35,461 nt of DNA, taken from the NCBI GenBank assembly GCA_963169075.1, contig CAUJGC010000464.1, forward strand, positions 1 through 35,461. The letters run 5' to 3'. Positions 17,601-26,213 of this stretch are shown piece by piece (positions within the stretch are counted from its first letter, which is position 1; each line of letters begins with the position of its first letter). The notes beneath the pieces are model-generated. The model had not been told where the DNA came from and did no database searches. It worked only from the letters and a program-made list of their open reading frames with translations. The position numbers and the translations under genes are program-made. Source of the DNA: Myxococcota bacterium (GTDB taxonomy: Bacteria > Myxococcota_A > Bradymonadia > Bradymonadales > GCA-2716585).

Positions 17601-20600
17601 TTCCCCACCACCGAGACGCGGCGCCTGACGATCCGGGCCCGCATCCGCGAGGGGCTGCCCAACGGCGTCGTCATCCTGAACCAGGTCAACCTCATCGCCC
17701 AGGACACGCCGGAGGTGCTCAGCGACGATCCGACCACGGCGGCGCTGGACGATCCCACCCGCATCACGCTGGCCTATCCCGCCATCGCGGCCTTCGACAA
17801 GGAGGTCCGCGACGTGGACGGCGGGCTGGCCGAGGCCGGCGATCAGGTGGAGTACACCCTCACCCTCCGCAACGACACCGGCGTCCCCCTCAACAACGCC
17901 GTCGTCGAGGACACCCTGGACGCTGCGCTCACCGAGGTGCAGGTCGAGGGCGGCCGCTTCGACGAGGGGACGCGCCTCGTGCGCTTCGACGCCGGGACCA
18001 ACGGCGCGCTGGGGGCGGTGGCGCCCGGCGGCCAGGTGGCCCTGCGCTTCACCGCGCGCATCGCCCAGGACGCGCAGCCGGGGCTCCAGATCGCCAACCA
18101 GGCGCGGGCCTCGTCGCCGCAGGTGGCCGGGCTGGAGCGCCGCTCCGACGACCCCAACACGGCGGCGGTGCAGGACCCCACCGTGATCACGGTCCAGGCG
18201 CCGGCCCTGGCGGATCTGAACAACACGACGAAGCTCGTCATCGACGAGAACGGCGGCCTGGTCGAGCCCGGTGACCGCCTGACCTGGGAGATCACGGTGC
18301 GCAACGAGGGGCGCGTCGCCGCCACCCGCGTCGCGCTCCTGGATCCGCTCCCTCGCCTGACCCGCTTCATCCCGGGGAGCCTCTTCGTGAACGGGCAGGC
18401 CGCTCCCGGCGCCGAGACGCGCGGCCAGCTCCTCCAGCTCCCCCTGGAGCTGCCCGATCTGGCCCCCGGCGAGTCCGCCGTGGTGCGCTTCTCCACCGAG
18501 GTGTCCGAGGAGGCGCCCACCGGGGCGGTCCTGACCAACCAGGCCATCGTCACGGCCCAGAGCGGCGGAGACGTGGGCGGCGCCCAGGCCACCTTCCAGG
18601 TGGTGACCGACGACCCGACGACCTCGGCGGTGGATGACGCGACGCAGGCGGTGGTGGGCGCGGGGCCGAACGTCTCGCAGCTCAGCAAGATCGCGCGGAT
18701 CGTGGATCAGAACGGCAACGACCGCCTGGATGTCGGGGAGCTGCTGGAGTACGAGATCCGCATCCCCAACCGCGGCAACCTCCCCACCGAGGGGGCGGTC
18801 CTCACGGACGTCCTGCCGATCAACACGACCTACATGTCCGGGACCCTGAGCATCAACGGGGTCGCCCAGACCGACGCCCCCGGCGACGACGTGCTCTCGG
18901 TGGAGGGCAGCGTGCTGACGGCCCGCCTGGGGAGCATCGATCCGGGGACGGCGCCGGTGATCCGCTTCCGCGTCCGCACCGAGCGCGGCCCGGAGGTCAT
19001 CAACCAGGGCGAGCTCTCCGGCGACAACTTCCCCCCCGAGAAGACCGACGCGGACGGCAGCGAGGCCAACGGCGACCAGCCCACGGTGACCCCGGTGGGG
19101 AGCCGCGCGGGCTCGCTGGTGGTGGGCAAGGTGCTCTCGGACGTCAACGGCGGCCGGGTCGCCCCAGGGGACACGCTCCTCTACACCATCACCATCACCA
19201 ACGCCTCCGACGCGCTCATCGAGGACGCCACGCTGGTGGATGAGCTGCCCGCCGAGGTGGACTTCGTGGATCTGGCGCTCGCGCCGGAGGGCACCCTCAC
19301 GGGTCGCCGGACCCTGGAGCTTGCGGGCTTCACGGTGCCGCCCCGCGAGAGCCGGACGGTGGTGATCCGGACGCAGCTCCAGGCGGAGGTCCAGGAGGGC
19401 ACCCGGAGCTGCAACCAGGCGAGCGTCCGCGCGCTGGCGGGGACCCTCAACGTCAGCTCCGATCCGGCCTGCTTCACGGTGGGCGGCGTCCTGGGCGCGG
19501 GCCTGGTGAGCGGCCTGATCTTTGAGGACGCCAACGCCAACGGCGTCTTCGACGAGGCGGGAGATCTGACCTTCCCCAACTTCCTGGTGCGGGTCTTCCG
19601 CGCGGGGGCGTCCTCGGCGCTGGCGGAGGTGGTGACGGGCGACGACGGCGGCTACAACCTGCCGACGCTCACGGAGGGGCGCTACACGCTGCGCTGGTTC
19701 ACCCAGCCCACCGGCGGCGCGCCCGTGCGCTTCGGTCAGATCGAGGGGGTCAGCGTCGGTGACGGCGAGGTGAGCCAGCGCAACCTGCGCATCGACCCGT
19801 CGGGGCGCGTCTACAACGCCCAGAGCGGCGAGGTGATCAGCGGGGCGGAGGTGCAGCTCTTCTACGCGGACGAGGAGCCCGATACGGCGCTGGCGGGTAA
19901 GCTGGTGGCGCCGCAGGATCTCCCCGAGGGGCAGCAGGGCCAGCGCACCGTGGACGGCCTCTACCGCTTCGACGTGGTGCCGGGGCACGTCTACCGCATC
20001 GCGGTGGTGGCCCCGAGCCAGGCCTTCGTCTTCCCCAGCGTCCGCATCCCGGCGGAGCCGCGGATCTGGCGGAGCAGCGAGGACCCGCTCCTGGTGGTCG
20101 AGAGCGCGACGCCGGATCTGAGCGGCCCCACGACGTGGTTCACGACCTTCAACATCACCCCGGACCTGCCCCCCGAGGGCGTCCGCAACAACCACATCCC
20201 CCTGGACCCCCTGAGCGGCTTGATCCAGGTGGACAAGTTCGCCAGCGTCCGCACGGCGACGATCGGTGACGTGGTGACCTACACGGTGCGCGTGACCAAC
20301 CGCTCGTCCCGTGACTTTATCTATGATACGTCCAATAACGTGGGCGGTATCTATATCCAGGATCTCCTGCCGCGCGGCTTCGACTATGTGAAGGGCAGCG
20401 CGCGCCTGCGCCGCATCCGGGGCGGCCAGCCGGTCGCCAGCCAGGAGGCGACCCGCGCGGGAGCGCTCTCCTCGACCTTCGGCCTCCCGGTAGGCGACCT
20501 GAAGATCACGGGCCCGCGGCCGCTGGAGCTGCTGGCAGGCGAGGTCATCGAGCTGCGATATCAACTGCTGGTTGGTATCGATACGAAGCCGGGTGATGAC

Positions 20601-23600
20601 TATCTCAACCGCGCCAGCGTGGTGCTGGCTGATGGCCGGGTGCCGATCTCCAACGAGGGCCTGGCGCGGGTGCGCGTGACCTACGACCCGATCTTCGATC
20701 AGGGCGTGGTGCTGGGGCGGGTCTTCTGTGACGACAACGCCAACGGCGAGCTGGACGCCGAGGAGCGCGGCGTGCACCGGGCCCGGGTCTACCTCGACAA
20801 CGGCTGGTACGCGGTGACGGACGCCAACGGGCTCTTCCACTTCCAGGCGGTGAACCCGGGGAACCACCTCATCAAGCTGGACGTCAACACGCTGGCACCG
20901 GGCGCGGTCCTCACGACCGACGTGCGGCGCGTCTTCTACACCACGCGGGGTCTGCCGACGAAGGTGGACTTCGGCGCGACCTGCCCGACCCACTGGGTGG
21001 ACGCGGTGGACGTGAACGAGAGCGCGGCGACCCAGGAGGCGCGGGCCGCCGAGCGTCGCAAGAACTTCATCCAGGTGGACGGCAGCGCCGCCACCTACGA
21101 GGTCAAGGTAGACAACGAGCCGCTGCCGCTGGCGAAGGCCCGGCTGTGGATCTCGCGCGGCGAGGCGGCGGCGGAGCCCGCCGCTGAGGTTCCCCACGTC
21201 GCGGTGCGCGGCGAGAAGCTGGAGGCCCCCCTGGTCTTCAACCCCCGCGTGGAGGGCCTGGAGGGGATGCGCGGCTGGGCGATCCGCGTCTGGCGCGCCG
21301 ACGCCGCGGATAAGGTGCTCGGGACGGCGCGGCTCCTCACCGGGAGCGGGCCGCTGCCTGCGGCGCTCCCCTGGGAGGGCCAGGACGGCGCCGCCAAGGT
21401 GCCCGTCCTGAGCGGCCCGGTGGGCTATCTGGCGGAGGTGGTGGTCTGGGACGCCGACGGCAACGCGGCGACCTCGGCGCCTGCCGCCTTCGTGGTGGAC
21501 GGCCTGGGCGGCGGCGCGCTGCTGGACGAGACGATCAGCGGCGACGTCTTCGTCGCGAAGAAGGCCGAGCTGACCCGCGAGCTGGAGACGCGCCTGGGCG
21601 CCCTGGGCGAGAAGCTCCGCGGCAAGAAGGCCAAGATCAAGATCACCGTCCACACCGCCGACGATGGCCGCCCCGAGCAGGCCCTCGCCTTGAGCCGCGA
21701 GCGCGGCGACGCGGTCAAGCGCCTGCTGGTGGCGCGCTACGGCGTGGCGGCGGCCGACGTCGAGGTGGAGGGTCTGGGCGACACGCGCCCCCTGGTGCCG
21801 AACATCGGCAACCGCGAGCGCCAGATCAACCGCCGCCTCATCCTCCAGGCCACCGACCTCAGCCCCGCCACCGTCGCGGGGGAGGCGCCCTCCCTCCCGG
21901 CGCCCACGCCGGGCGTCGCGCTGAACAACGAGCGCGTCGAGGTCGGCGCCGACGGCGCCTTCTCGCGCCTGCTGAAGAAGCCCGCCGACGGCGTGCTCAT
22001 CCTCGTGGTGCGCGGCCAGGACGGCGGGGCGGCGACGCGGGTGCTCCGCCTCCAGGGCGAGGCGGGCGCCAGCGCGAACCCGGCCCTCCTGCCGATGCCG
22101 GTCATCCCGGTGCGCGGCGACCTCAAGAGCGGGACGCTGAACCTCGGCACGAGCACCACGACGGTGGGCCTCCTCCAGGTGGCCCTCAAGCCGGGCGCGG
22201 AGGTCTACAGCCTCGATCAAGGCGTCCTCCGCCCGCCCGCGGAGTTCACCGTCTTGGCCCCGGCGGGGCTGGAGGTGGCGAGCTACCAGCTGGAGATCCT
22301 GGACGCCGACGGCAAGGTCATCCACGCCGACACCCAGAGCGGCGGCGCGCCGACGCGCGTGCGCTGGACGGGCGCCGCAGGGCAGGGCGCCTTCCTGGCG
22401 CCGGGCTGGTATCGCGCGCAGCTCACCCTCACCACCGCAGACGGGCAGCTCGGCGCCTCGGCGCCCGCCCTCTTCCGGGTCCAGCTCGCCGCGCCCGAGC
22501 CCAAGCCCAAGCCTCGCCGCGGGGCCCCTCCCGAGATCATCCCCGCTGCGCCGACCCTGACCTTCGCCCCGGCGGCCTTCGTCAACGGCCGCCCGGCGGC
22601 GCTCGCGCCCGACGGCAGCTTCAGCGTCGAGGCCGAGGGCTACTCCGGGCAGCGCCTCGTGGTGGAGATCCGGCGCGCCGACGGCGCCCGGGCCATCCAG
22701 TACGTCGAGGTCCCGGCGCTCTACCCGCCGCCGACCTCCGCGACGCCTCCGGCGACGCCTCCGGCGCCCGCGGAGGAGGCCGCGCCCACCGACGCTGCCC
22801 CCGAGGCCGCGCCTGCGGGCGACGGCGCCAGCCTCCCGGCGGCGCCGGTCGGCCCCCTGGGCAGCGCGGGCGGCGTCCTCTACGGGGCGGACAGCCCCGT
22901 GCGGGTGCCTGCGGTGGCCTCGTCGCCTGCGGCGCAGCCGCAGGTCCGCCTCCTGCTGGCGCAGGAGAGCGGGGCCGCCGCAGACGCGCCCGTCTCCTCG
23001 GGCGCTGGCCCGAAGGAGGCCGGCGCGCTGGAGTCGCTGGGCGGCGCCGAGCTGGAGGCCGCGCTGGCCTCCGGCGATGACGCCGAGCGTCAGCGCCTGC
23101 TGGCGGCCACGAAGGCCGCCAACCTCAAGGTCCAGCTCCCGCCGCAGGGGGTGGAGCTGAAGAGCCGCGAGCTGGTGGTGCTGGGCACCACCGACCCCAC
23201 CAACGCGATCACCATCAACGGCGCCACCGTCGAGAACCTGGAGGGCACCTTCCGCCACGTCCTCACCCTGCCCCTGGGCGAGAGCGAGGTGGTGGTGGAG
23301 GCGCGAGACGCCGACGGCAACACGGGCGTCATCCGCTGGCCGGTGAAGGTGGCGGAGCGGGCGATGTTCCTCATGGCGTTCGCGGATACGGCGGTCGGCG
23401 CCGAGGGCGCCGAGCTGGACAACCTCACCGCGGCCAACTCCACCCAGGCGGGCGGCGCCTTCCTCTACGGCGAGGCCAAGGTCTACACGAAGGGCTACAT
23501 GTCCGGGCGTCAGTTTCTGGACAACTTCTTCTCCGAGTATCGCTACACCGCCTACTTCAACTCCGCCCGTCAGGGCGAGCTGGAGCAGTTCCTGACGGAC

Positions 23601-26156
23601 ACGATCAAGGCGGATCAGTACTACCCGATCTTCGGAGACAGCGCCGAGTCAACCAATGATATCAACGCGCGCGGCAAGCTCTATATCTTGGTCGAGGCGG
23701 ACGCCTCGCGTCTGATCGTCGGCAACGCGCGCCCCAACATCCAGGGCGTCCACTTCTTCCGCTACGACCGCCCCTTCTACGGCGCGATGCTGGACTTCAA
23801 CAAGGTCCTCGGCCAGCACTACAAGACCGAGGTGAAGGCCTTTGTGTCGGACGACGATCTGGAGGTGGCCCACACGTGGAACTTCCTCCAGGGCACGGGC
23901 GGCTCGCTCTACTACCTCCGCAACCGGGACGTGGTGGAGGGCAGCGAGAAGGTGGCGGTGGTCATCCGGGATGAGGCCAGCGGCATCGAGCTGGCGCGGG
24001 TGCCGATGGCGCGTAACGTGGATTACACGGTGGACTACCCCTCCGGGCGCCTCCTCTTCAAGTCGCCGGTGCCGAGCGTGGCCCGCGGCGAGTTCCTGGC
24101 GACCCGCGTCGCCACGACCCGCCAGGTGCTCGACGGCAACCCGGTCATCGTCGAGGTGTCCTACGACTACGAGGTCCTCGCGGGCGATCCCACCGGGACC
24201 ACCTTCGGCGGCCAGGTCCGCGAGACGCTCTTCGACACGGTGAGCGTCGGCGCGGGCTACGTCGAGGAGGGCCGCGGCCAGGGCGGCGCCCCGGCCTACC
24301 GTCTCTGGTCGGTCGAGGCCGGGGCCAAGTACACCGAGCGGACCCGCGTCGACGTGGAGTACACGGCGAGCGAGTCGTTCGACGTGGCGAGCTTCTTCTC
24401 GGCAGACGGCGGCTTGACCTTCGACACCTCCTCGCGCCGCGACGGGAGCACCGCCTCAGGCGAGGCCTGGGCGGTGAAGGGGAAGGTGGAGCTTGGGGAT
24501 CTCTTCTATGATGAAAAAATGGAAGAATTCCTTAGCATTTCGTCATATTTCCAAACGACGACGCCCAACTTCTACAGCAACGGCACCATCCTGGAGCAGG
24601 GGCAGGACAAGTTTGGCGGCGAGGCGATGTGGCGGATCACGGCCTCCAACCGGCTGCGGCTGCGCCACGACGGGGTGATCTCGACGGTGGACGACCTCCA
24701 GAGCCCCAACCCGGAGGCGACGCGCCTGCTGGAGCGCCAGATCACGACGCTCCAGCACGTCTACCAGGGCGAGTCGCTCTCGCTGACCAGCGAGTACAAC
24801 CGCACCTTCTTCGACGACAACACCCTCGCGGGCGGGGCGAGCAGCCACACCCTCGGGGAGCGGGTGACGTACCGCTTCACGCCGAACCTCTCAGGGTTCA
24901 TCGGGCAGCAGTTCGTGGTGGAGGGCGACGAGCGCCTCTACAACGAGCTCTCCGATCGTCTCCAGACCGACCTGGGCCTCTCCTACCGATTCTTTGAGGA
25001 CTGGTCGGCGGAGGTCATCGAGTCGCTGCGCTGGAACGGCGAGAACGCCACCCAGCTGGGCCTGACCACGGCGCTGACCGAGAACACCAACCTCTACCTC
25101 CGCGAGCGGATCCAGACCCGCGAGGACAACAGCGGCGTCAGCACCACCAGCGTGGTGGGCGGCGAGCAGCGCTTCGCGGGCTCCTCCGGGCGCCTCTACT
25201 CCGAGTATCAGGTGGACACCGGCATGATCGGGGACCGGAGCCGCGCCGTCATCGGCATCGGCAAGGGCTTCAAGCTCATGGACGGCCTGACGCTGGACGT
25301 GGCCTACGAGCACAGCCAGACCGTCGCGGCGTCCACCGTGGGCGAGCAGAGCCGCGACGTGGGGAGCATCGGGTACGAGCTCCTGCTGCCGCGCAGCCTC
25401 AAGTTCAGCCAGAAGCTGGAGCTGCGCTACGACGAGGGCGACGCCCGCTTCCCGCAGAACAACCCCTGCTTCGGGGACGGCGTCTACGCCAACCCGGACT
25501 TCTGCCGCGACAACTTCGCGGGGGGCCAGGACAAGCTCCAGCTGGTGACCACCAACAACCTCGTCCTGACCTTCTGGGAGGATCACAACCTCCTGGCGAA
25601 GTTCGACTACGCCACCACCGAGAACCTCACCTTCAACCTGGAGGAGAGCAGCCACCTGCTCCTGAGCTTCGGCTACGCGCTGCGCCCGATCCACTGGGAT
25701 CACCTCAACGTCCTCCTCAAGTACTCCTATGTGGAGGATCTGCGCCCCGTGAGCCTCACCGGCCTCCGCGAGGAGCGCCAGGCGGCCCACGTCGTCAGCC
25801 TGGTCCCGATCATCGAGCTGCCCTTCAGGCTCCAGCTCGTCGAGAAGCTCGCCTGGAAGCGCGCCGCGGTGCGCTACGACGACCTCCCCGAGGTCGAGTC
25901 CGACACCTGGCTCTGGATCAACCGCCTCAACTACCACCTGACGGACACCTTCGACGCCAGCCTGGAGTATCGCTTCCTGACCAACTCGCTCTCCCAGGAC
26001 GTCAAGCACGGCGCCCTGCTTGAGCTGAGCTACATCCTGGCCGAGTACGCTCGCCTGGGCATCGGCTACAACTTCACCCGCTTCAGCGACGACGAGCTGA
26101 GCGATCTCAACCGCGACGTCGGAGGCTTCTTCTTCCGCGTCCAGGGCACCTATTGA
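11649..26156 (+). CDS. Giant DUF11-repeat / OmpA-like / outer-membrane beta-barrel protein (4835 aa)
   Basis: The ORF-track start (11532) is not used. The ATG at 11649 has GAGGCAGGA just upstream and begins a signal peptide ('VVLAALAALASFVWAAPAEA'). Approximate order by residue: N-terminal beta-rich domain (40-360); 16 DUF11 units (365-2610, about 140 aa each, 'DLNGGxxxPGDxLxYTI' type), many joined by a '[ST]DDPxT...DDPT' linker; SdrD/Cna-B-like segment with 'DANANGVFDEAGD' (2618); a second Cna-B-like segment; a 17th DUF11 unit (2858); another SdrD-like unit with 'DDNANGELDAEERG' (3019); OmpA-like domain (3294-3404, 'ALSRERGDAVKRLLV', 'RQINRRLIL'); FlgD-like Ig; Pro/Ala linker (3694-3800); Ig-like domain; then about 930 residues of alternating beta-barrel sequence ending '...FRVQGTY', an aromatic C-terminal OMP signature. 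It is probably a fibre anchored by its own barrel and peptidoglycan. Export and assembly route unknown. Confidence 0.9.
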   Translation: MVKDARAWLGRSGWMPGRLSFGVVLAALAALASFVWAAPAEAVVSGVRHTRFQTFQVFGDAVSVGNTLMGNTVSQPAVNSFLLSESQAILQGLPSNAGIEGAYLFWSGSTEGRPDRDARLVLPNGVTRTVTADTCFTSPVFGGFFYCRADVTALLAANPASAGNYNGTVRVGDVQARPGTLDENGECIEPNLCQAFYAAWSLAVVYTDPNATTLRDVTIFDGFRQFDEDFSSGIDTFAIDGFEVANPPQGRFAYFAMEGDELLGVPPQDVDSSPDVRCSDCFDFMDFNGTRLVDGRGWPNNLFNSTTSLGVDLDSFDVSGLVRSGDRSVTITVGSGDGNPTFQGGGGESFFLGYVLLSLNRLAPNFRTNATVKTVDPSEAGPGETVFFSITVTNGGSLDATNVVLRDALNSNLIYVPGSTRVDGAAVADGPGGAAPFASGLSLGTIPFNGDNDRRVTFRATVRAGVAGGTVIPNVATITARELPEPTPTNEATIRVAAPTLGQPTKSFQDANGGSIEPGDIINYTIFIPNDSGRTASAVTFVDDMPGFVQLRSVAPTPYTDRSDPNGGLNGTGRVEVRDILIPANISGVFISYSVQIDSVEELIAQGVDPASIDGLTIVNQGRVSAPFLSAALLTDNPATAATPDPTSFRITSSINFQNPDTFKRVEDLNGGSLVPGDRLRYTISLRNTGNRATSINLSDDLPPFVEGFTLETPLAEATFAPAPAGANATGRLTVTGLEVAGGSRVELRFTVTVRDDAPGGSRIGNVAQLQVPAAPTQSRALASTVLTVTSGPDLSGATKEVVGAPPGGFQPGDEVTWRLAVTNTGNRAATNVRLDDDVALNLTFVSATDGGAFNAAQRRVRWTLGDIAAGETRQVTVVTRINSPLANGTRIRNQGVLFADNLASGVVTDDPSTAAVDDFTIITVRSEPSFVGTTKTVEDLNGGEFEPGDRVRYRIEVRNTGREVATGVALSDPVDGVRLSVESVGQGGQLGGGVIQWTPATTPALASVAPGSSVVLDFTARLAGTLTNGEEVRNQGFIVSAQTPEPVGTDDPVTPEVGDPTSIFIRATPALAGAIKSVVDENQGQPQPGDVLTWTIQLPNSGTGPARGVVVSDVVSASLTDVAPLDGGVFDAATRTITWRLAGPIPPGEQAEVRFRSTIAPGTADGTAVSNQARVTTVDLPGETILSDDPNTAAVDDPTTLVVRAQPDFVLSTKFVRNEDNPGAGFQPGDTISYELTVRNTGSQAGTAVQVIDDLPEGLEAIEVQDGGTLTGRQARWSLGTLAPGAEETLLIRARIVNPIDDGTQIANQAFISSAEVPTPVPTDNPNTAEEDDPTVFAVSSRPVFLGSRKLFTDLDAAPGEPVKPGHLLRWTIDVINSGTSSARDVVVSDVVDANLVDVTPELGTFDAASRTIRWSAAEIPALANVAPDGQPIQVAFTARVRLPLDNGTLIANQARIASAEIPEGELSDDPRTADFPDATTAQVVSAADFTAATKAVSPPAAGVYRPGDEVTYTLSFTNNGDAVASNVVVTDVLDPSLLFVSATDGGRFAAPQVTWDRQSTPALASVAPGQTVVLRLTAALSSPLTNGLEVFNQARITAEGFVNPVVTDDPSTDALDDPTLLTVTSAPTLTASTKAVRDLDGDGFFEPGDVVEYTIRVQNDGSDEARSTVVTDQVDVASLEEVTPLDGGRLQGNTITWTSAGTPGLASVRPGAAGVVSVRFRATLQRGLLDGARILNQASLSAEGAEPTVTDDPATPEVDDPTALRVTAAPRFTRFTKRVEDLNGGQIEGGDRLRYTLTATNDGTQPGQLVQINDPLDPNLEAVAAQDGGAVVGRAVQWSLGTVAPGEQREVRFEATVRGGVEDGTAIVNQAGLTATSVPQVLSDDPSTPAEGDATVVVVNAEPDFSALTMGVRVVDGGAVAPGALIEYELIVTNTGSGPGRDVILRDPIDAALLEDIQPSDNGRVEAGVVTWTAAELPILAAFPTTETRRLTIRARIREGLPNGVVILNQVNLIAQDTPEVLSDDPTTAALDDPTRITLAYPAIAAFDKEVRDVDGGLAEAGDQVEYTLTLRNDTGVPLNNAVVEDTLDAALTEVQVEGGRFDEGTRLVRFDAGTNGALGAVAPGGQVALRFTARIAQDAQPGLQIANQARASSPQVAGLERRSDDPNTAAVQDPTVITVQAPALADLNNTTKLVIDENGGLVEPGDRLTWEITVRNEGRVAATRVALLDPLPRLTRFIPGSLFVNGQAAPGAETRGQLLQLPLELPDLAPGESAVVRFSTEVSEEAPTGAVLTNQAIVTAQSGGDVGGAQATFQVVTDDPTTSAVDDATQAVVGAGPNVSQLSKIARIVDQNGNDRLDVGELLEYEIRIPNRGNLPTEGAVLTDVLPINTTYMSGTLSINGVAQTDAPGDDVLSVEGSVLTARLGSIDPGTAPVIRFRVRTERGPEVINQGELSGDNFPPEKTDADGSEANGDQPTVTPVGSRAGSLVVGKVLSDVNGGRVAPGDTLLYTITITNASDALIEDATLVDELPAEVDFVDLALAPEGTLTGRRTLELAGFTVPPRESRTVVIRTQLQAEVQEGTRSCNQASVRALAGTLNVSSDPACFTVGGVLGAGLVSGLIFEDANANGVFDEAGDLTFPNFLVRVFRAGASSALAEVVTGDDGGYNLPTLTEGRYTLRWFTQPTGGAPVRFGQIEGVSVGDGEVSQRNLRIDPSGRVYNAQSGEVISGAEVQLFYADEEPDTALAGKLVAPQDLPEGQQGQRTVDGLYRFDVVPGHVYRIAVVAPSQAFVFPSVRIPAEPRIWRSSEDPLLVVESATPDLSGPTTWFTTFNITPDLPPEGVRNNHIPLDPLSGLIQVDKFASVRTATIGDVVTYTVRVTNRSSRDFIYDTSNNVGGIYIQDLLPRGFDYVKGSARLRRIRGGQPVASQEATRAGALSSTFGLPVGDLKITGPRPLELLAGEVIELRYQLLVGIDTKPGDDYLNRASVVLADGRVPISNEGLARVRVTYDPIFDQGVVLGRVFCDDNANGELDAEERGVHRARVYLDNGWYAVTDANGLFHFQAVNPGNHLIKLDVNTLAPGAVLTTDVRRVFYTTRGLPTKVDFGATCPTHWVDAVDVNESAATQEARAAERRKNFIQVDGSAATYEVKVDNEPLPLAKARLWISRGEAAAEPAAEVPHVAVRGEKLEAPLVFNPRVEGLEGMRGWAIRVWRADAADKVLGTARLLTGSGPLPAALPWEGQDGAAKVPVLSGPVGYLAEVVVWDADGNAATSAPAAFVVDGLGGGALLDETISGDVFVAKKAELTRELETRLGALGEKLRGKKAKIKITVHTADDGRPEQALALSRERGDAVKRLLVARYGVAAADVEVEGLGDTRPLVPNIGNRERQINRRLILQATDLSPATVAGEAPSLPAPTPGVALNNERVEVGADGAFSRLLKKPADGVLILVVRGQDGGAATRVLRLQGEAGASANPALLPMPVIPVRGDLKSGTLNLGTSTTTVGLLQVALKPGAEVYSLDQGVLRPPAEFTVLAPAGLEVASYQLEILDADGKVIHADTQSGGAPTRVRWTGAAGQGAFLAPGWYRAQLTLTTADGQLGASAPALFRVQLAAPEPKPKPRRGAPPEIIPAAPTLTFAPAAFVNGRPAALAPDGSFSVEAEGYSGQRLVVEIRRADGARAIQYVEVPALYPPPTSATPPATPPAPAEEAAPTDAAPEAAPAGDGASLPAAPVGPLGSAGGVLYGADSPVRVPAVASSPAAQPQVRLLLAQESGAAADAPVSSGAGPKEAGALESLGGAELEAALASGDDAERQRLLAATKAANLKVQLPPQGVELKSRELVVLGTTDPTNAITINGATVENLEGTFRHVLTLPLGESEVVVEARDADGNTGVIRWPVKVAERAMFLMAFADTAVGAEGAELDNLTAANSTQAGGAFLYGEAKVYTKGYMSGRQFLDNFFSEYRYTAYFNSARQGELEQFLTDTIKADQYYPIFGDSAESTNDINARGKLYILVEADASRLIVGNARPNIQGVHFFRYDRPFYGAMLDFNKVLGQHYKTEVKAFVSDDDLEVAHTWNFLQGTGGSLYYLRNRDVVEGSEKVAVVIRDEASGIELARVPMARNVDYTVDYPSGRLLFKSPVPSVARGEFLATRVATTRQVLDGNPVIVEVSYDYEVLAGDPTGTTFGGQVRETLFDTVSVGAGYVEEGRGQGGAPAYRLWSVEAGAKYTERTRVDVEYTASESFDVASFFSADGGLTFDTSSRRDGSTASGEAWAVKGKVELGDLFYDEKMEEFLSISSYFQTTTPNFYSNGTILEQGQDKFGGEAMWRITASNRLRLRHDGVISTVDDLQSPNPEATRLLERQITTLQHVYQGESLSLTSEYNRTFFDDNTLAGGASSHTLGERVTYRFTPNLSGFIGQQFVVEGDERLYNELSDRLQTDLGLSYRFFEDWSAEVIESLRWNGENATQLGLTTALTENTNLYLRERIQTREDNSGVSTTSVVGGEQRFAGSSGRLYSEYQVDTGMIGDRSRAVIGIGKGFKLMDGLTLDVAYEHSQTVAASTVGEQSRDVGSIGYELLLPRSLKFSQKLELRYDEGDARFPQNNPCFGDGVYANPDFCRDNFAGGQDKLQLVTTNNLVLTFWEDHNLLAKFDYATTENLTFNLEESSHLLLSFGYALRPIHWDHLNVLLKYSYVEDLRPVSLTGLREERQAAHVVSLVPIIELPFRLQLVEKLAWKRAAVRYDDLPEVESDTWLWINRLNYHLTDTFDASLEYRFLTNSLSQDVKHGALLELSYILAEYARLGIGYNFTRFSDDELSDLNRDVGGFFFRVQGTY
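12742..19480 (+). repeat. Tandem DUF11 unit array inside the giant gene
   Basis: Sixteen consecutive units start near 12742, 13144, 13621, 14030, 14437, 14860, 15274, 15685, 16120, 16540, 16966, 17368, 17780, 18218, 18670 and 19110; a 17th lies apart at about 20221. Central spacing is about 402-452 nt. Each unit has a K-x-V-x-D/E-x-N-G-G opening, a PGD turn, a T-N-x-G strand and an internal N-Q-A/N-Q-G motif. Unit sequences differ clearly, so the array is old rather than a recent expansion. Confidence 0.88.
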
Positions 26157-26188
26157 CGGCAGCCGGGGGCGCCGCCCCCGGCGGCCGT
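26156..26188 (+). terminator. Very stable GC hairpin after the giant gene
   Basis: ACGGC-A-GCCGGGGGC / GCC / GCCCCCGGC-G-GCCGT forms a 9-bp perfect stem extended by 5 bp across one mismatch. It starts at the last base of the giant gene's TGA. No T-run follows, so it may be a terminator of the U-less kind, an mRNA-stabilising 3' structure or a partial attenuator before the Lgt-like gene. The GGGGGC/GCCCCC core recurs at 27135-27150 and 35414-35434. Confidence 0.45.
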
Positions 26189-26213
26189 CGGCGCCTCCTC
26201 ATACGGAGCACCC

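Noticed and set aside
12742-19480. CRISPR-like or satellite repeat array
   Set aside because: The regularity is protein-domain repetition of about 420 nt with diverged sequence, in frame in one large gene.
12342-23258. 3638-aa open reading frame antisense to the giant gene
   Set aside because: It is an exact shadow of the giant gene: strong G/C-ending codon bias removes stops from this antisense frame. Its composition (Arg, His, Gly, Ala and Asp rich, no domains) is not protein-like, and its end coincides with the AT-rich island at 12301-12360 where stops reappear.
24891-26009. 372-aa minus ORF in the barrel region
   Set aside because: Val/Glu/Leu-rich antisense shadow of the beta-barrel coding frame.
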